Part shown: positions 25,527 to 34,141 of the stretch, piece by piece
Layout of the letters: every line of letters starts with the position of its first letter
Position numbering within the stretch: the stretch's first letter is position 1
Assembly (NCBI GenBank): GCA_017464425.1
Contig: JAFUDX010000014.1
Location: 1-64,000 of the forward strand
DNA: 64,000 bases
Source: Treponema sp.
GTDB lineage: Bacteria; Spirochaetota; Spirochaetia; Treponematales; Treponemataceae
Direction: 5' to 3'
Notes under the pieces: generated by a model
Databases searched by the model: none
Told to the model about the DNA's origin: nothing
What the model saw: only the letters and a program-made list of their open reading frames with translations
Translations under genes and position numbers: made by a program

Positions 25527-26708
25527 TTACTTCAGCAGAGCCTTGATTTCGTTCACCTTGTCAAGTTTTTCCCATGTGAAGTCGGGGTCGTTTCGCCCGA
25601 AGTGACCGTATGCCGCTGTCTTTTTGTAAATCGGACGACGCAAATCAAGTTCGCTGATGATTGCCGCAGGCCGCAAATCGAAGACTTTGTTGATGACTTC
25701 AACGATTTTTTCATCGCTGACCGTGCCCGTGCCGAATGTTTCAACCGCGACTGAGACAGGCTTTGCAACGCCGATTGCATATGCGACTTCAACTTCAAGT
25801 TTTTTTGCCACGCCCGCCGCAACGAGATTTTTTGCAACCCAGCGCGCCGCATATGCAGCCGAGCGGTCAACTTTTGTGGGGTCTTTTCCGCTGAATGCGC
25901 CGCCACCGTGCCGCCCCGTGCCACCGTAGGTATCAACGATGATTTTTCGACCGGTCAAGCCTGAGTCTCCTTGCGGGCCTCCGATAACGAAGCGTCCTGT
26001 TGGGTTGATGAAGTAAATTGTTTTGTCGTCAAGCAATTCTGAAGGAATCACGGGCTTTACGACCTTTTCAATCACATCTTTTCGGATTTGCTCAAGCGTA
26101 ATTTCTGGTTTGTGCTGCGTTGAGACGACAATCGTGTGGATTCGCTTTACCTTTCCGTTGTCGTCAAATTCAACCGTTACCTGCGATTTTCCGTCCGGGC
26201 GAAGGTAGGGGAGCGTGCCATCTTTTCGCACTTTTGAAAGCTGCTTGGTAAGACGGTGCGCAAAACTGATTGCGGGGGGAAGGTATTCTGGCGTTTCATC
26301 GGTCGCATAGCCAAAGATGATGCCCTGATCGCCCGCGCCTGTTCCGAAATCTTCTTTTCCGCCTGATTCTTTTGACTCCAATGCCGTGTCTACGCCAAGC
26401 GCAATGTCCGCCGACTGCTCATCGATTGACTGCAACACGGCGATTGAGTCCGCATCGAAGCCCTCAAAATTACCCGTGTAGCCGATTTCGCGAATAGTGT
26501 TTCTGACGGTCTTTGAGATGTCAACATACGCTTTTGTGGTGATTTCACCGACAATGAGCGCCAATCCCGTCGCAACCGTCGTTTCTGCCGCAACTCGCGA
26601 ATACGGATCCTGCTCGATGAGCGCGTCAAGAATTGCGTCCGAGATTTGATCCGCAACTTTATCTGGATGTCCTTCCGTTACTGATTCTGATGTAAATAAT
26701 CGTGCCAT
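25527..26708 (-). CDS. metK: S-adenosylmethionine synthetase
   Basis: 393 residues, full length. Motifs: [16 protein letters not shown] at the N terminus, [12 protein letters not shown] (methionine/ATP loop) and the [16 protein letters not shown] phosphate loop. It makes SAM from methionine and ATP, the cofactor needed by the many radical-SAM proteins here and by methylation. It is cotranscribed with the yezD-like gene under the regulon palindrome and preceded by GGGAG. No SAM-I (S-box) riboswitch is visible upstream; control instead appears to be through the palindrome and a Cys-containing leader peptide. Confidence 0.96.
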   Translation of the reverse strand: MARLFTSESVTEGHPDKVADQISDAILDALIEQDPYSRVAAETTVATGLALIVGEITTKAYVDISKTVRNTIREIGYTGNFEGFDADSIAVLQSIDEQSADIALGVDTALESKESGGKEDFGTGAGDQGIIFGYATDETPEYLPPAISFAHRLTKQLSKVRKDGTLPYLRPDGKSQVTVEFDDNGKVKRIHTIVVSTQHKPEITLEQIRKDVIEKVVKPVIPSELLDDKTIYFINPTGRFVIGGPQGDSGLTGRKIIVDTYGGTGRHGGGAFSGKDPTKVDRSAAYAARWVAKNLVAAGVAKKLEVEVAYAIGVAKPVSVAVETFGTGTVSDEKIVEVINKVFDLRPAAIISELDLRRPIYKKTAAYGHFGRNDPDFTWEKLDKVNEIKALLK

Positions 26709-26729
26709 TTTTTATTCTCCCTTTTTTGA

Positions 26730-26903
26730 TTAGCGGAATCTGATTTTTTCGTTTTTATCGACCTGCACGATTCTTGCGTCTTCCACATGAATCGTCACCG
26801 AGCCGAATTTAATGTTTTTAATCAGTTCCTCAACTTTTTTGATGTCGTCAGTGCTGCTTTTTTTTATGAGCACTGCGCCTGTTTTGTTATTTTCTGTTCC
26901 CAT
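26730..26903 (-). CDS. YezD-family small protein
   Basis: 57 residues, too short for a standard ORF list. ATG at 26903 with GAGG upstream. The C-terminal half (IKKVEELIKNIKFGSVTIHV, then IVQVDKNEKIRF) matches the YezD/DUF2292 family, which in other bacteria sits in sulfur-assimilation gene clusters. The function of the family is unknown. It is the first structural gene of the yezD-metK operon, 25 bases after a putative leader peptide with tandem Cys codons, which fits a sulfur-responsive role. Confidence 0.8.
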   Translation of the reverse strand: MGTENNKTGAVLIKKSSTDDIKKVEELIKNIKFGSVTIHVEDARIVQVDKNEKIRFR

Positions 26904-26928
26904 TTTCGTACCTCAATAAGAATTTTTA

Positions 26929-26988
26929 TCAGAAACAACAGTCAAAAAAGAGAAGATGCATGGATTTGAAACGGTGGTATCTTTTCAT
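26929..26988 (-). CDS. Putative leader peptide with tandem Cys codons (19 aa)
   Basis: ATG at 26988, stop at 26929-26931. The peptide begins MKRYHRFK and ends FFDCCF, with TGT-TGT two codons before the last. A purine-rich GGAGAGAG lies upstream at workable spacing. The stop lies 25 bases before the yezD-like ATG, so ribosome pausing at the Cys codons could control entry to yezD. It resembles the layout of the leader peptide at 27204-27278 on the other strand. Being so short it may be chance; the position in a regulated leader is the main support. Confidence 0.45.
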   Translation of the reverse strand: MKRYHRFKSMHLLFFDCCF

Positions 26989-27012
26989 AAGAAAAACTCT
27001 CTCCGCGTTATT

Positions 27013-27075
27013 AACCTATCAATCCGATAGGTAGAGGATAAAACAGACTATATCTATCTTCACTTTTTCTGTCAA
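27013..27075 (-). promoter_or_regulatory. Promoter and operator of the yezD-metK operon
   Basis: Minus strand: TTGACA (27070-27075), 17-base spacer, TATAGT (27047-27052). The palindrome at 27013-27033 has seven-base perfect arms (ACCTATC/GATAGGT) just downstream of the -10. Confidence 0.8.
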
Positions 27076-27120
27076 GCGATTTTTTTTAGAAATTTTTGAA
27101 AAATAAAAAAATTCCTACAA

Positions 27121-27155
27121 AACCTATTGACTAAATAGGTTAATCACGGTACAGT
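27121..27155 (+). promoter_or_regulatory. Promoter and operator of the large radSAM/SBP operon
   Basis: TTGACT (27127-27132), 17-base spacer, TACAGT (27150-27155). The best palindrome of the set, AACCTATT-GACTA-AATAGGTT with eight-base perfect arms (27121-27141), overlaps the -35. Confidence 0.85.
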
Positions 27156-27203
27156 CATCTCATATTTGTTTGCAAGCAAAAATCTAGCCACAAGGAGGTC
27201 ACA

Positions 27204-27278
27204 ATGAGAGCGAATCACAATGCAATCAGTTTCGGTCAGTGCTTGACCGATTTGTGCGCTTGTTGTTGCAGCAAGTAA
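27204..27278 (+). CDS. Cysteine-rich leader peptide (24 aa), putative attenuator
   Basis: ATG at 27204 with a near-perfect AAGGAGGT at 27192-27199. The peptide begins MRANHNAISF and ends LCACCCSK: five Cys in the last twelve residues, three of them consecutive. The Cys codons themselves can form a hairpin (CTTGTTG-TTG-CAGCAAG), and an intrinsic terminator follows at 27330-27364, before the first binding-protein gene. This is the classic layout of a translating-ribosome attenuator, here apparently sensing charged tRNA-Cys. Cys-rich leader peptides controlling sulfur genes are known in actinobacteria; I am not aware of one in spirochaetes. Confidence 0.75.
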   Translation: MRANHNAISFGQCLTDLCACCCSK

Positions 27279-27329
27279 TCAAAAACAAAACCTAACCCTA
27301 AAAAAGTTTATATCTAACAAGTCAACTTG

Positions 27330-27364
27330 AGGATAGCGGAGTTTCTGCTATCCTCATTTTTTTT
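27330..27364 (+). terminator. Attenuator terminator of the large radSAM/SBP operon
   Basis: GAGGATAGC paired with GCTATCCTC (nine base pairs, loop GGAGTTTCT), then a T-rich run. It lies about 50 bases after the Cys leader peptide stop; CAAGT/ACTTG pairings just upstream could form an alternative structure. Confidence 0.88.
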
Positions 27365-27391
27365 CAGCTAAAAAAGTAAGGAATTACACAT

Positions 27392-28414
27392 ATGAAAAAA
27401 AATAAAATCATCGCGCTCCTTGCACTTTCAGTGCTTGTTGCAGGCGCGGCACATGCGAAGGCAAAAGAGAAAATCGCCCGAATCGGAAGCGCAAACGGTG
27501 AAGGTCGTCCATTCAGCGGATTAAGCGCAATTGCGAAAGAAAACGGTTTCTTTGAGGAAGAATTTGCGAAAATCGGCTATAAAGTCGAATATTTCACCTT
27601 CCAAAATGGAATCGCTGTAAACGAAGCACTCATTGCAAAAGACATTGATTTTTCGGTCATTGGCGATGTTCCCGCCATCACTGGATTCAGAAATGACATC
27701 GGGGTGGCATGGATTGCTTCTAATACAAGCGCAACTCATTTAACAATCGCCGTTCGGAAGAATTCGGGAATCAAAAATCCCGAAGATTTAATCGGCAAGT
27801 CAATCGGCTTGAATCTTGGAACAAACGCGCAGCAACTTTTTGAAAATTACATCACCGCGCACAATCTTCCCCGCGAAAAATTAAATGTGCTGAATCTGAC
27901 ACTTGCAAACAGTACAAATGCGCTTGTTACAGGCGACTTAGATGTTGCAATCGGAAATTCAACCACATTTTTGCCACTTATTGCGCGAAATGAAGTAGAA
28001 GAATTGTACAGTTCAACTCAAAATGCTGATTGGTCTGCACAAAGTCTCGTCACGGCACGAAAAGCATTCCTCAAAAATAATCCCGAAGCAGGAAGTGCAT
28101 ATCTTCGCGCATTGTTCCGCGCTGACCAAGAATTAAAAAATAATCCCGACAAAAATTACAACATCGCTTCGGGAAAAACACTGGATAACAATCCCGAACT
28201 GGGAAGCGTTTTGTTCAGTCCGGCCTCATTTAATCCGCAAGTCAGTGCACAAGCAATAACAAAACTGCAAATTTTGTATGAGATTTTGAAGTCAGTTGGG
28301 CGCGTTTCGGGAAGTTTCGATGTTGGAACGGTGGTTGACAATTCATATTACGAAAAAGTCGCAAAAGAATGGCAGAAGAAGAATTCTAAAATCACGATAG
28401 CGACGAAAAAGTAA
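27392..28414 (+). CDS. NitT/TauT-type ABC substrate-binding protein
   Basis: 340 residues, signal peptide ending AHA-KAK, no lipobox. Core: RIGSANGEGRPFSG, FFEEEFAKIGYKVEY, DIDFSVIGDVPAITGF, SIGLNLGTNAQQLF, VVDNSYYEKVAKEW. First structural gene after the Cys-peptide attenuator. It is followed by a second binding protein before the first radical-SAM gene, so this is the one copy without an immediate enzyme partner. AAGGA precedes the ATG. Confidence 0.85.
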   Translation: MKKNKIIALLALSVLVAGAAHAKAKEKIARIGSANGEGRPFSGLSAIAKENGFFEEEFAKIGYKVEYFTFQNGIAVNEALIAKDIDFSVIGDVPAITGFRNDIGVAWIASNTSATHLTIAVRKNSGIKNPEDLIGKSIGLNLGTNAQQLFENYITAHNLPREKLNVLNLTLANSTNALVTGDLDVAIGNSTTFLPLIARNEVEELYSSTQNADWSAQSLVTARKAFLKNNPEAGSAYLRALFRADQELKNNPDKNYNIASGKTLDNNPELGSVLFSPASFNPQVSAQAITKLQILYEILKSVGRVSGSFDVGTVVDNSYYEKVAKEWQKKNSKITIATKK

Positions 28415-28465
28415 GAAAATCGGCTGAGATTACTTTCTCAGCCATACAAAAAGAAGGAGAACTGT

Positions 28466-29494
28466 ATGAAAAAAATTCAAAAAATATTCATCGCAGTAGC
28501 AGCATTGCTTGCGATTGGTGATGTCACTTTTGCAGCGAAAAAACGCCCCGTTCTTCGTGTCGGAAGTTCAAGTGGCGATGCTCGCGATTTTGACGGAAAT
28601 GTCGGGGTTGCGAAGGAATTAAAACTTATCGAAGCGGAACTTGACAAAATCGGCTGGGATGTCGAATACACGACATTTGAAAACGGAATTGAAGTAAACG
28701 AAGCAATCATTTCAGGCGATATTGATGTTTCGATTATCGGCGATGTTCCTGGCTTTACGGGATTCGGAAATGCAATCGGCAGCGTATGGATTGGCTCAAC
28801 GCTTAAAACATTCGACCTTGCAATCATCACCGCGAAAAATTCCGCAATCAAAAGTCCAAAAGACCTTGAAGGGAAAACCGTTTCATACAAAATCGGCACG
28901 GTAAATCATTTCGGATTTGAAAATTTCGCAAAAGGCAATAATTTGAACCGCGAATCAATCAAAATCGCAAATTTAAACGGTCCGAATGCGCTCGCGGCAC
29001 TTTTTTCGGGTGAATTGGCGGCGGTTTCCGCAAACGCATCATTCTGCTTGCCGTATGTTACAACAGGAGAAGCAGATTTGCTTTTCAATTCAAAGGACAA
29101 ACCCGAATGGGGAAGTCAACTTCAGCTGATTGCACGACAGAAATTCGTAAAGAAAAATCGGGAAGCGGTTGTTGCGTTTGAAAAGGCGCTCATCAAAGCA
29201 CGGGAAGAAGTCATTAAAAATCCAGAAAAGTATTATGTTCAGATTTCTGCAAAACGAATCGCAAAAACGCCCGAAATCGGCGCGGAACTATACAACATCG
29301 ACAATGGGAAATTCTACAATCTCGTTCCGAATATTACGGAAGAATTGATTGCAAAAGGTCAGACATTGTACGACTTTTTCTACGATTTGGGGCGAATTCA
29401 AAAGAAAAAAGATGTACATGCGTTTGCGGATAATTCATTTTACGAGCAAGCCGCAAAAGAACTCAAAGCAGAAGGATTTCGCATCACTGAATAA
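28466..29494 (+). CDS. NitT/TauT-type ABC substrate-binding protein
   Basis: 342 residues, signal peptide ending VTFA-AKK. Core: RVGSSSGDARDFDG, GDIDVSIIGDVPGFTGF, DLEGKTVSYKIGTVNHF, LYNIDNGKF, FADNSFYEQAAKEL. It is most like the copies at 21.2 kb and 31.9 kb. The radical-SAM gene follows 20 bases downstream. No cognate permease is near. The substrate is unknown; ligand-loop residues differ from the neighbouring copies, which fits different ligands. AAGGAG precedes the ATG. Confidence 0.85.
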   Translation: MKKIQKIFIAVAALLAIGDVTFAAKKRPVLRVGSSSGDARDFDGNVGVAKELKLIEAELDKIGWDVEYTTFENGIEVNEAIISGDIDVSIIGDVPGFTGFGNAIGSVWIGSTLKTFDLAIITAKNSAIKSPKDLEGKTVSYKIGTVNHFGFENFAKGNNLNRESIKIANLNGPNALAALFSGELAAVSANASFCLPYVTTGEADLLFNSKDKPEWGSQLQLIARQKFVKKNREAVVAFEKALIKAREEVIKNPEKYYVQISAKRIAKTPEIGAELYNIDNGKFYNLVPNITEELIAKGQTLYDFFYDLGRIQKKKDVHAFADNSFYEQAAKELKAEGFRITE

Positions 29495-29513
29495 AAAAAG
29501 AAGGAGCAAAAAA

Positions 29514-30731
29514 ATGTCTATCAAACGAGAACAAGGTTTAAAACAAATCGCGCTCGCAATTCAAATTGAAAATGAGGGCGTAAATATTCATCCCTCATTA
29601 TTTGAAAATCTCGACTACAAAAACACTTATCTTGAGCAAGTCCGATCTTGTTTCGATTGGAATTTCAAAAATTGGACGACTTCAAAACTGCCCGCAGGAT
29701 TCAGATTCAGCGACTCGCAGTTTTATTCGGCGATTTATTGGAATCCAAAGGCGGAATTGTCAATTGTTGAAGAAAACGGAAAATTCTTTCTTATTAGAGG
29801 CTCAGACGGCAAAGATTTGGCAGAAGAAATTCAGTTTGAGAGAAAACCAAAATTCTACAACAAGCTGACATCTGAAGGAAAAGACATGAGCCGAATCGTG
29901 CAGGCTCGTTCTCGCGGACGACTTGCAATCACTTACTCAAACGAATGTTCGCTCAAAGACAAGGGCTTGGACTGCTTGTTTTGCAACATCAACGACACGA
30001 AACGCCGTTTTGAAAAAGTCGATAACATCTCGTGGAAAAGCCCGAATGAAATCGCTGAAGTTGTTGCCGAAGGCTATAAAGAAGGCTATCACGGCTACAA
30101 TTTGACGGGCGGTTTCGTTCCCGAACGACGCGAAGTGGAATATTACATTGATGTCATTGAAGCGGTAAAAGAGCATGGCGTAAAAGAAAGCGAAATTCAC
30201 GGCATGGCGTGTGTGGGTGCGCCGCAAGATTTGTCAATCATCGAAAATTACAAAGAAGCGGGGTATCAACACATCGCCACGAATCTTGAAATTTGGGACG
30301 AAGATTTGTTCAAATACATTTGTCCTGGAAAAGAACAATTCTGTGGCGGTCGTGAAAACTGGCTCAAAACGCTCAAACACGAAGTCGATGTGTTCGGAAA
30401 AGGAAATGTGCGCTGTCTGTTCGTTGGCGGACTTGAAACAAAAGAATCTTTGCTCGAAGGACTCGAAACGCTCATTTCGATTGGTGTTGATGCGGAAACA
30501 TCAATTTGGAAGCCGTGTATCGGCTCGGCTTTGGAAGGACATCGCTCGCCCGAAACAGAATGGTTTCAAGATGTGATTCTAAAAAATTACAATCTGCTCA
30601 AAAAATACGGAATCACCTACGAAAATCATTATTTCACGCGCGGTGAATCCGACCCAATTGCGCTTTTGTATCGTCTTGACGGCGAAACGCTCCCCTGGGA
30701 AAAACCGCTCGAACTGATTAAATCGGCATAA
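29514..30731 (+). CDS. Radical-SAM-like protein with Cx8Cx2C motif
   Basis: 405 residues from the ATG at 29514 (AAGGAG seven bases upstream; the frame is open further 5' inside the binding-protein gene but that is not used). Cluster motif in CSLKDKGLDCLFC, then LTGGFVPERREVEYYID and GMACVGAPQDLSIIENYKEAGY. It contains GSALEGHRSPETEW near the C terminus. It pairs with the binding protein immediately upstream, and the degraded gene at 23.4-24.4 kb was probably a close paralogue. The reaction is unknown. Confidence 0.78.
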   Translation: MSIKREQGLKQIALAIQIENEGVNIHPSLFENLDYKNTYLEQVRSCFDWNFKNWTTSKLPAGFRFSDSQFYSAIYWNPKAELSIVEENGKFFLIRGSDGKDLAEEIQFERKPKFYNKLTSEGKDMSRIVQARSRGRLAITYSNECSLKDKGLDCLFCNINDTKRRFEKVDNISWKSPNEIAEVVAEGYKEGYHGYNLTGGFVPERREVEYYIDVIEAVKEHGVKESEIHGMACVGAPQDLSIIENYKEAGYQHIATNLEIWDEDLFKYICPGKEQFCGGRENWLKTLKHEVDVFGKGNVRCLFVGGLETKESLLEGLETLISIGVDAETSIWKPCIGSALEGHRSPETEWFQDVILKNYNLLKKYGITYENHYFTRGESDPIALLYRLDGETLPWEKPLELIKSA

Positions 30732-30741
30732 GGAGAAAACT

Positions 30742-31164
30742 ATGGCATGGACAAAAGAAAGTGCGTTTGAATACGCAAAAGAAGCAAAATCGGCGGTGTT
30801 CGCTTCGCTCTGCACAAAAACAGGCGCGCCGCGAATCCGCTCAGTGGGCGGGTACGGGCTTTCGGACGGGGTATTTTACCTCAACACGGCGAAAGATTCT
30901 GCAAAGGTTCGGCAGATTCAGAATCGCGCTGATGTGACGATTCTGTTCCAGCACGAAGGACAGACAGTGCCCAAAAATGTGACTTTTTTCGGGCAGGCAT
31001 CGCTCCTTTCGGGTGATGAAGCGGAAAAAGCGCGGGAAATCATCAAGGCTCGCCGACCGCAAGCACTTTTTGACGACACGAAGGTGATTGTCAAGGTGCA
31101 GGTCGAAAAAATCAAGATTCTTGACTTTTCGGAAGACGAGAAAGTTCAGGAAATCGAACTGTAA
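30742..31164 (+). CDS. Pyridoxamine-phosphate-oxidase-like FMN-binding split-barrel protein
   Basis: 140 residues. The N terminus (FEYAKEAKSAVFASLCTKTGAP), the RIRSVGGYGLSDGVFYLNT strand and KVRQIQNRADVTILFQ fit the small flavin-binding split-barrel family (PNPOx-like). Such proteins bind FMN, F420 or haem and often act as reductases; the substrate here is unknown. It sits between a radical-SAM gene and an SDR gene in the same operon, ten bases after the former, with GGAG before the ATG. It may reduce or oxidise a product of the radical-SAM step. Confidence 0.72.
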   Translation: MAWTKESAFEYAKEAKSAVFASLCTKTGAPRIRSVGGYGLSDGVFYLNTAKDSAKVRQIQNRADVTILFQHEGQTVPKNVTFFGQASLLSGDEAEKAREIIKARRPQALFDDTKVIVKVQVEKIKILDFSEDEKVQEIEL

Positions 31165-31176
31165 CAGGAGAAAACT

Positions 31177-31869
31177 ATGGCAAAAAAACGAGTGTTAATC
31201 ACAGGCGCGAACAAAGCGCATGGAATCGGCATTGAAACGCTCAGGCTGTTCCTTGCGGCGGGCTTTGAGGCGGTCGTCGTTGCGCGGCACTTCGATGATT
31301 TTGAATTCGCTGGCAATCCAAATGTAACGGCGATTGAGCATGACCTTTTTGATTTGGCAGGAATTCCTGAGCTTGTCAAAAAAGTCGGGCATATCGATGT
31401 GCTCGTGAACAATTCTGGAATCAACAATTTTACCAACTACCGCGACTACACGGAAGAACTGGCATCTCGGATTCTCCGCGTGAATTTTCTCGCTCCGCTT
31501 GAACTCACGAAGGCTGTTGTCGCTGACTGGGAAAAAACGGGCTTCGGAAGAATCGTGAATGTCTCTTCAATTGCGGCAGAAAGGGGAAACCGCGATGTGT
31601 TCTATGGCGCAACAAAAGCGGCTCTCACGAATCTTGCAAAAAGCCTGTACCTGCTCGACGGGGACAAAGGCTTGATAATCAACACGGTGCATCCGGGCGT
31701 TGTCACATCAAACTGGTACCCGGAAAATCCCGTGCGAAAAATCATCGTTGAGGAAGCGAAAAAGACAGACAAACTGATTTCACCAGAAGCGGTCGCAAAA
31801 ACAATTTTCTGGCTTGGAACAGAAAGCCCTTCATCAATAAACGGTGAAGTCATCCGAGTCGCAGCGTAG
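31177..31869 (+). CDS. SDR-family oxidoreductase
   Basis: 230 residues. TGANKAHGIG (cofactor loop, with an unusual extra residue), VNNSG, catalytic Ser in VNVSSIAAE and YGATK, and HPGVVTSN. NAD(P)-dependent alcohol/ketone chemistry on an unknown substrate. It differs clearly from the SDR at 8.5 kb. Its place in the radSAM/SBP operon with a flavin-type protein suggests it handles the carbon skeleton, for instance an aldehyde or alcohol left after sulfur release; that is inference. GGAG precedes the ATG. Confidence 0.8.
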   Translation: MAKKRVLITGANKAHGIGIETLRLFLAAGFEAVVVARHFDDFEFAGNPNVTAIEHDLFDLAGIPELVKKVGHIDVLVNNSGINNFTNYRDYTEELASRILRVNFLAPLELTKAVVADWEKTGFGRIVNVSSIAAERGNRDVFYGATKAALTNLAKSLYLLDGDKGLIINTVHPGVVTSNWYPENPVRKIIVEEAKKTDKLISPEAVAKTIFWLGTESPSSINGEVIRVAA

Positions 31870-31898
31870 TGCGAAAAATCTAAAAAACAGGAGAAAAT

Positions 31899-32909
31899 AT
31901 GAAAAAGTTTACAAAAATTCTTGCGGCAGTAGCCGTTATTTTCACCTTGACAGTGAACGCAGAAGCAAAATCTAAAAAAGTCATCAGAATCGGAAGCGCG
32001 AATGGGGGCGGTTCACGAGAATTTCAGGGAATTCTTGCAATCGGCAAAGAACTCAAACTTTTTGAAGAAGAATTCGGAAAGCTCGGTTATGATGTCGAAT
32101 ATGTCACGCTTGAAAACGGAGTCGCTGTCAATGAAGCGATTCTTTCATCACAACTCGAATTCGCTTTTATCGGCGATGTTCCTGGTTTTGTCGGACTTTC
32201 AAATAATGTCGGTTCGGTGTGGATTGGTGAAGATTTAGGATTTTCCACGCTCGGTATTGCCGTTCCCAAAGATTTTACTTTAACGAGCGCAAAAGATTTA
32301 ATCGGGAAAACTGTTGCCGTGAACATCGGAACGAACGCACATCTTCTGTATGCAAAATATTTTGAAGATGGAGGCGTGGCTGAGGATAAATTCACCACCG
32401 TAAATCTGACGCTCGCAAACGGCGCGGCTTCTCTCGTCGGCGGAAAGGTCGATGCGGTGTTCGGAGACATTACGGCACTCTACCCGCTCGCACAACGAGG
32501 CGAAATCAAACTTGCATTTACGACACTCCAGCGTCCAGAATGGCATTCCCAACTTCTTCTCCTCGGTCACAAAAAATTCTTAAAGAAAAACCCGAATCTC
32601 GGAGTTGCGTTCTTTAAAGCAGTCATTCGCGCACGACAAGAAGCACTGAAAGCACCTGAAAAATACTACGGGGCTATTTCAGCAACTGCGCTTAAAGACT
32701 ATCCCGAATTTGCCGCATCACTTTACAACGCAGATGGTCAACTCACTCCGCTCAAAAGCAAAATTACCACAGACCAAATTGCACGCGCACAGTCTCTCGT
32801 TGATTATTTTCAATCAATCAAAAGAATCAACGGAAAGCACGATGTAAAGACTTTCATTGATACGAGTTTTTACAATAAGGCTGCCCAAGAATTAGGAATC
32901 ACGGAGTAG
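31899..32909 (+). CDS. NitT/TauT-type ABC substrate-binding protein
   Basis: 336 residues, signal peptide ending VNA-EAK. Core: RIGSANGGGSREFQG, SQLEFAFIGDVPGFVGL, DLIGKTVAVNIGTNAHLL, VFGDITALYPLAQRGE, FIDTSFYNKAAQEL. Its radical-SAM partner starts five bases after the stop. No transporter components are adjacent. GGAG precedes the ATG. Confidence 0.85.
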   Translation: MKKFTKILAAVAVIFTLTVNAEAKSKKVIRIGSANGGGSREFQGILAIGKELKLFEEEFGKLGYDVEYVTLENGVAVNEAILSSQLEFAFIGDVPGFVGLSNNVGSVWIGEDLGFSTLGIAVPKDFTLTSAKDLIGKTVAVNIGTNAHLLYAKYFEDGGVAEDKFTTVNLTLANGAASLVGGKVDAVFGDITALYPLAQRGEIKLAFTTLQRPEWHSQLLLLGHKKFLKKNPNLGVAFFKAVIRARQEALKAPEKYYGAISATALKDYPEFAASLYNADGQLTPLKSKITTDQIARAQSLVDYFQSIKRINGKHDVKTFIDTSFYNKAAQELGITE

Positions 32910-32913
32910 AAAA

Positions 32914-34131
32914 ATGAAAACGTGTACAAAAGAAGCGGCGAGAACGCACATTGAAGCGGTCATCAAAATCGAAAATGAAGGCGTTGCCGTTGACCCGCTT
33001 ATCTTCAAAGATTTGGATTACGAAAACACATATCTCGAACAAATTCGCGCCCGATTTGATTGGAATTTCAAGAACTATGTCGAATCGAAAATTCCTGCGG
33101 CGTTTCATTTTTCGTCATCGAATTTTTACTGCCCGCTGTATTGGAATGACAAATCCGATTTGAACATTCAAAAAGATGGCGAAAAATTCTTTTTGGTGAA
33201 GGGAACGGGAGATGCCGTTGATGTCATCGATGAAATCACATTCGACAAAAAACCGAAATTCTACAACCTGAAGACCACCGACGGAAAAGATATGAGCCGA
33301 ATTGCGCAAGCAGCCTCGACTCGCGTTGACATCACCTATTCAAATGAATGTTCGCTCCGCGACAAAGGCTTGGACTGTAAATTCTGTAATATCAACGCAA
33401 CAAAAGACCGATTTGGTCAACTTGACAAACTCGAATGGAAAACGCCGACCCAAATTGCGGAGGCAATTACCGCCGCATACAAACACGACAATTTTCATGG
33501 CTTTAATTTGACGGGCGGTTTTATTCCAGAACGGCGAGAAGTTGAATATTACATTGATGTCATGGAAGCCGTGCAAGATGTGAGCGGTCTTTCTGCCGAA
33601 GAGATTCGTGGCATGGCATGTGTGGGCGCACCACAAGATTTGTCCGTTATCGACAAATACAAAGAGGCGGGCTACACAAACATTGCGACGAATATGGAAG
33701 TCTGGGACGAAGACATGTTCCGCTACATCTGCCCTGAAAAGATTCAGTTCGGTGGCGACCATAATCACTGGGTTCGTGCCTTAAAGCATGAAGTCGAGGT
33801 TTTTGGTAAGGGAAATGTCCGTTCGCTTTTTGTGGGCGGTCTTGAAACAAAAGAACGAGTCATCGAAGGAATTGAAGAACTCGCTTCTTATGGCGTAATT
33901 GCGCAGCCGTGTATCTGGAAGCCGTGCATTGGCTCGGCACTGGAAGGTCATCGCTCACCAGAAACAGAATGGCATCAAGAAGTCATCGACAAAACTTTTA
34001 CAATTTTGAAGAAAAATGGTTTCACTTATGAGCAATATTACTATGGATTGGGCTGTACAAATGTGCTCGGAAATTACTTCAAACTTGACGGACAATGGAT
34101 GCCATGGGAAGAAAAAGTCAAATTTGCGTGA
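32914..34131 (+). CDS. Radical-SAM-like protein with Cx8Cx2C motif
   Basis: 405 residues. Cluster motif in CSLRDKGLDCKFC, followed by LTGGFIPERREVEYYID, GMACVGAPQDLSVIDKYKEAGY and GSALEGHRSPETEW. The N-terminal NTYLEQIRARFDWNFKNY block is shared with the copies at 22.2 and 29.5 kb. Position 32914 follows GGAG by eight bases. Paired with the binding protein just upstream. The predicted secondary ligand-binding region (middle third) differs in several positions from its paralogues, consistent with a different substrate. Confidence 0.78.
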   Translation: MKTCTKEAARTHIEAVIKIENEGVAVDPLIFKDLDYENTYLEQIRARFDWNFKNYVESKIPAAFHFSSSNFYCPLYWNDKSDLNIQKDGEKFFLVKGTGDAVDVIDEITFDKKPKFYNLKTTDGKDMSRIAQAASTRVDITYSNECSLRDKGLDCKFCNINATKDRFGQLDKLEWKTPTQIAEAITAAYKHDNFHGFNLTGGFIPERREVEYYIDVMEAVQDVSGLSAEEIRGMACVGAPQDLSVIDKYKEAGYTNIATNMEVWDEDMFRYICPEKIQFGGDHNHWVRALKHEVEVFGKGNVRSLFVGGLETKERVIEGIEELASYGVIAQPCIWKPCIGSALEGHRSPETEWHQEVIDKTFTILKKNGFTYEQYYYGLGCTNVLGNYFKLDGQWMPWEEKVKFA

Positions 34132-34141
34132 GGAGAAAAAC

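Noticed and set aside
25527..27075. SAM-I (S-box) or other known SAM riboswitch upstream of metK
   Set aside because: The leader between the promoter and yezD-metK is short and lacks the S-box core; no matching stems were found.
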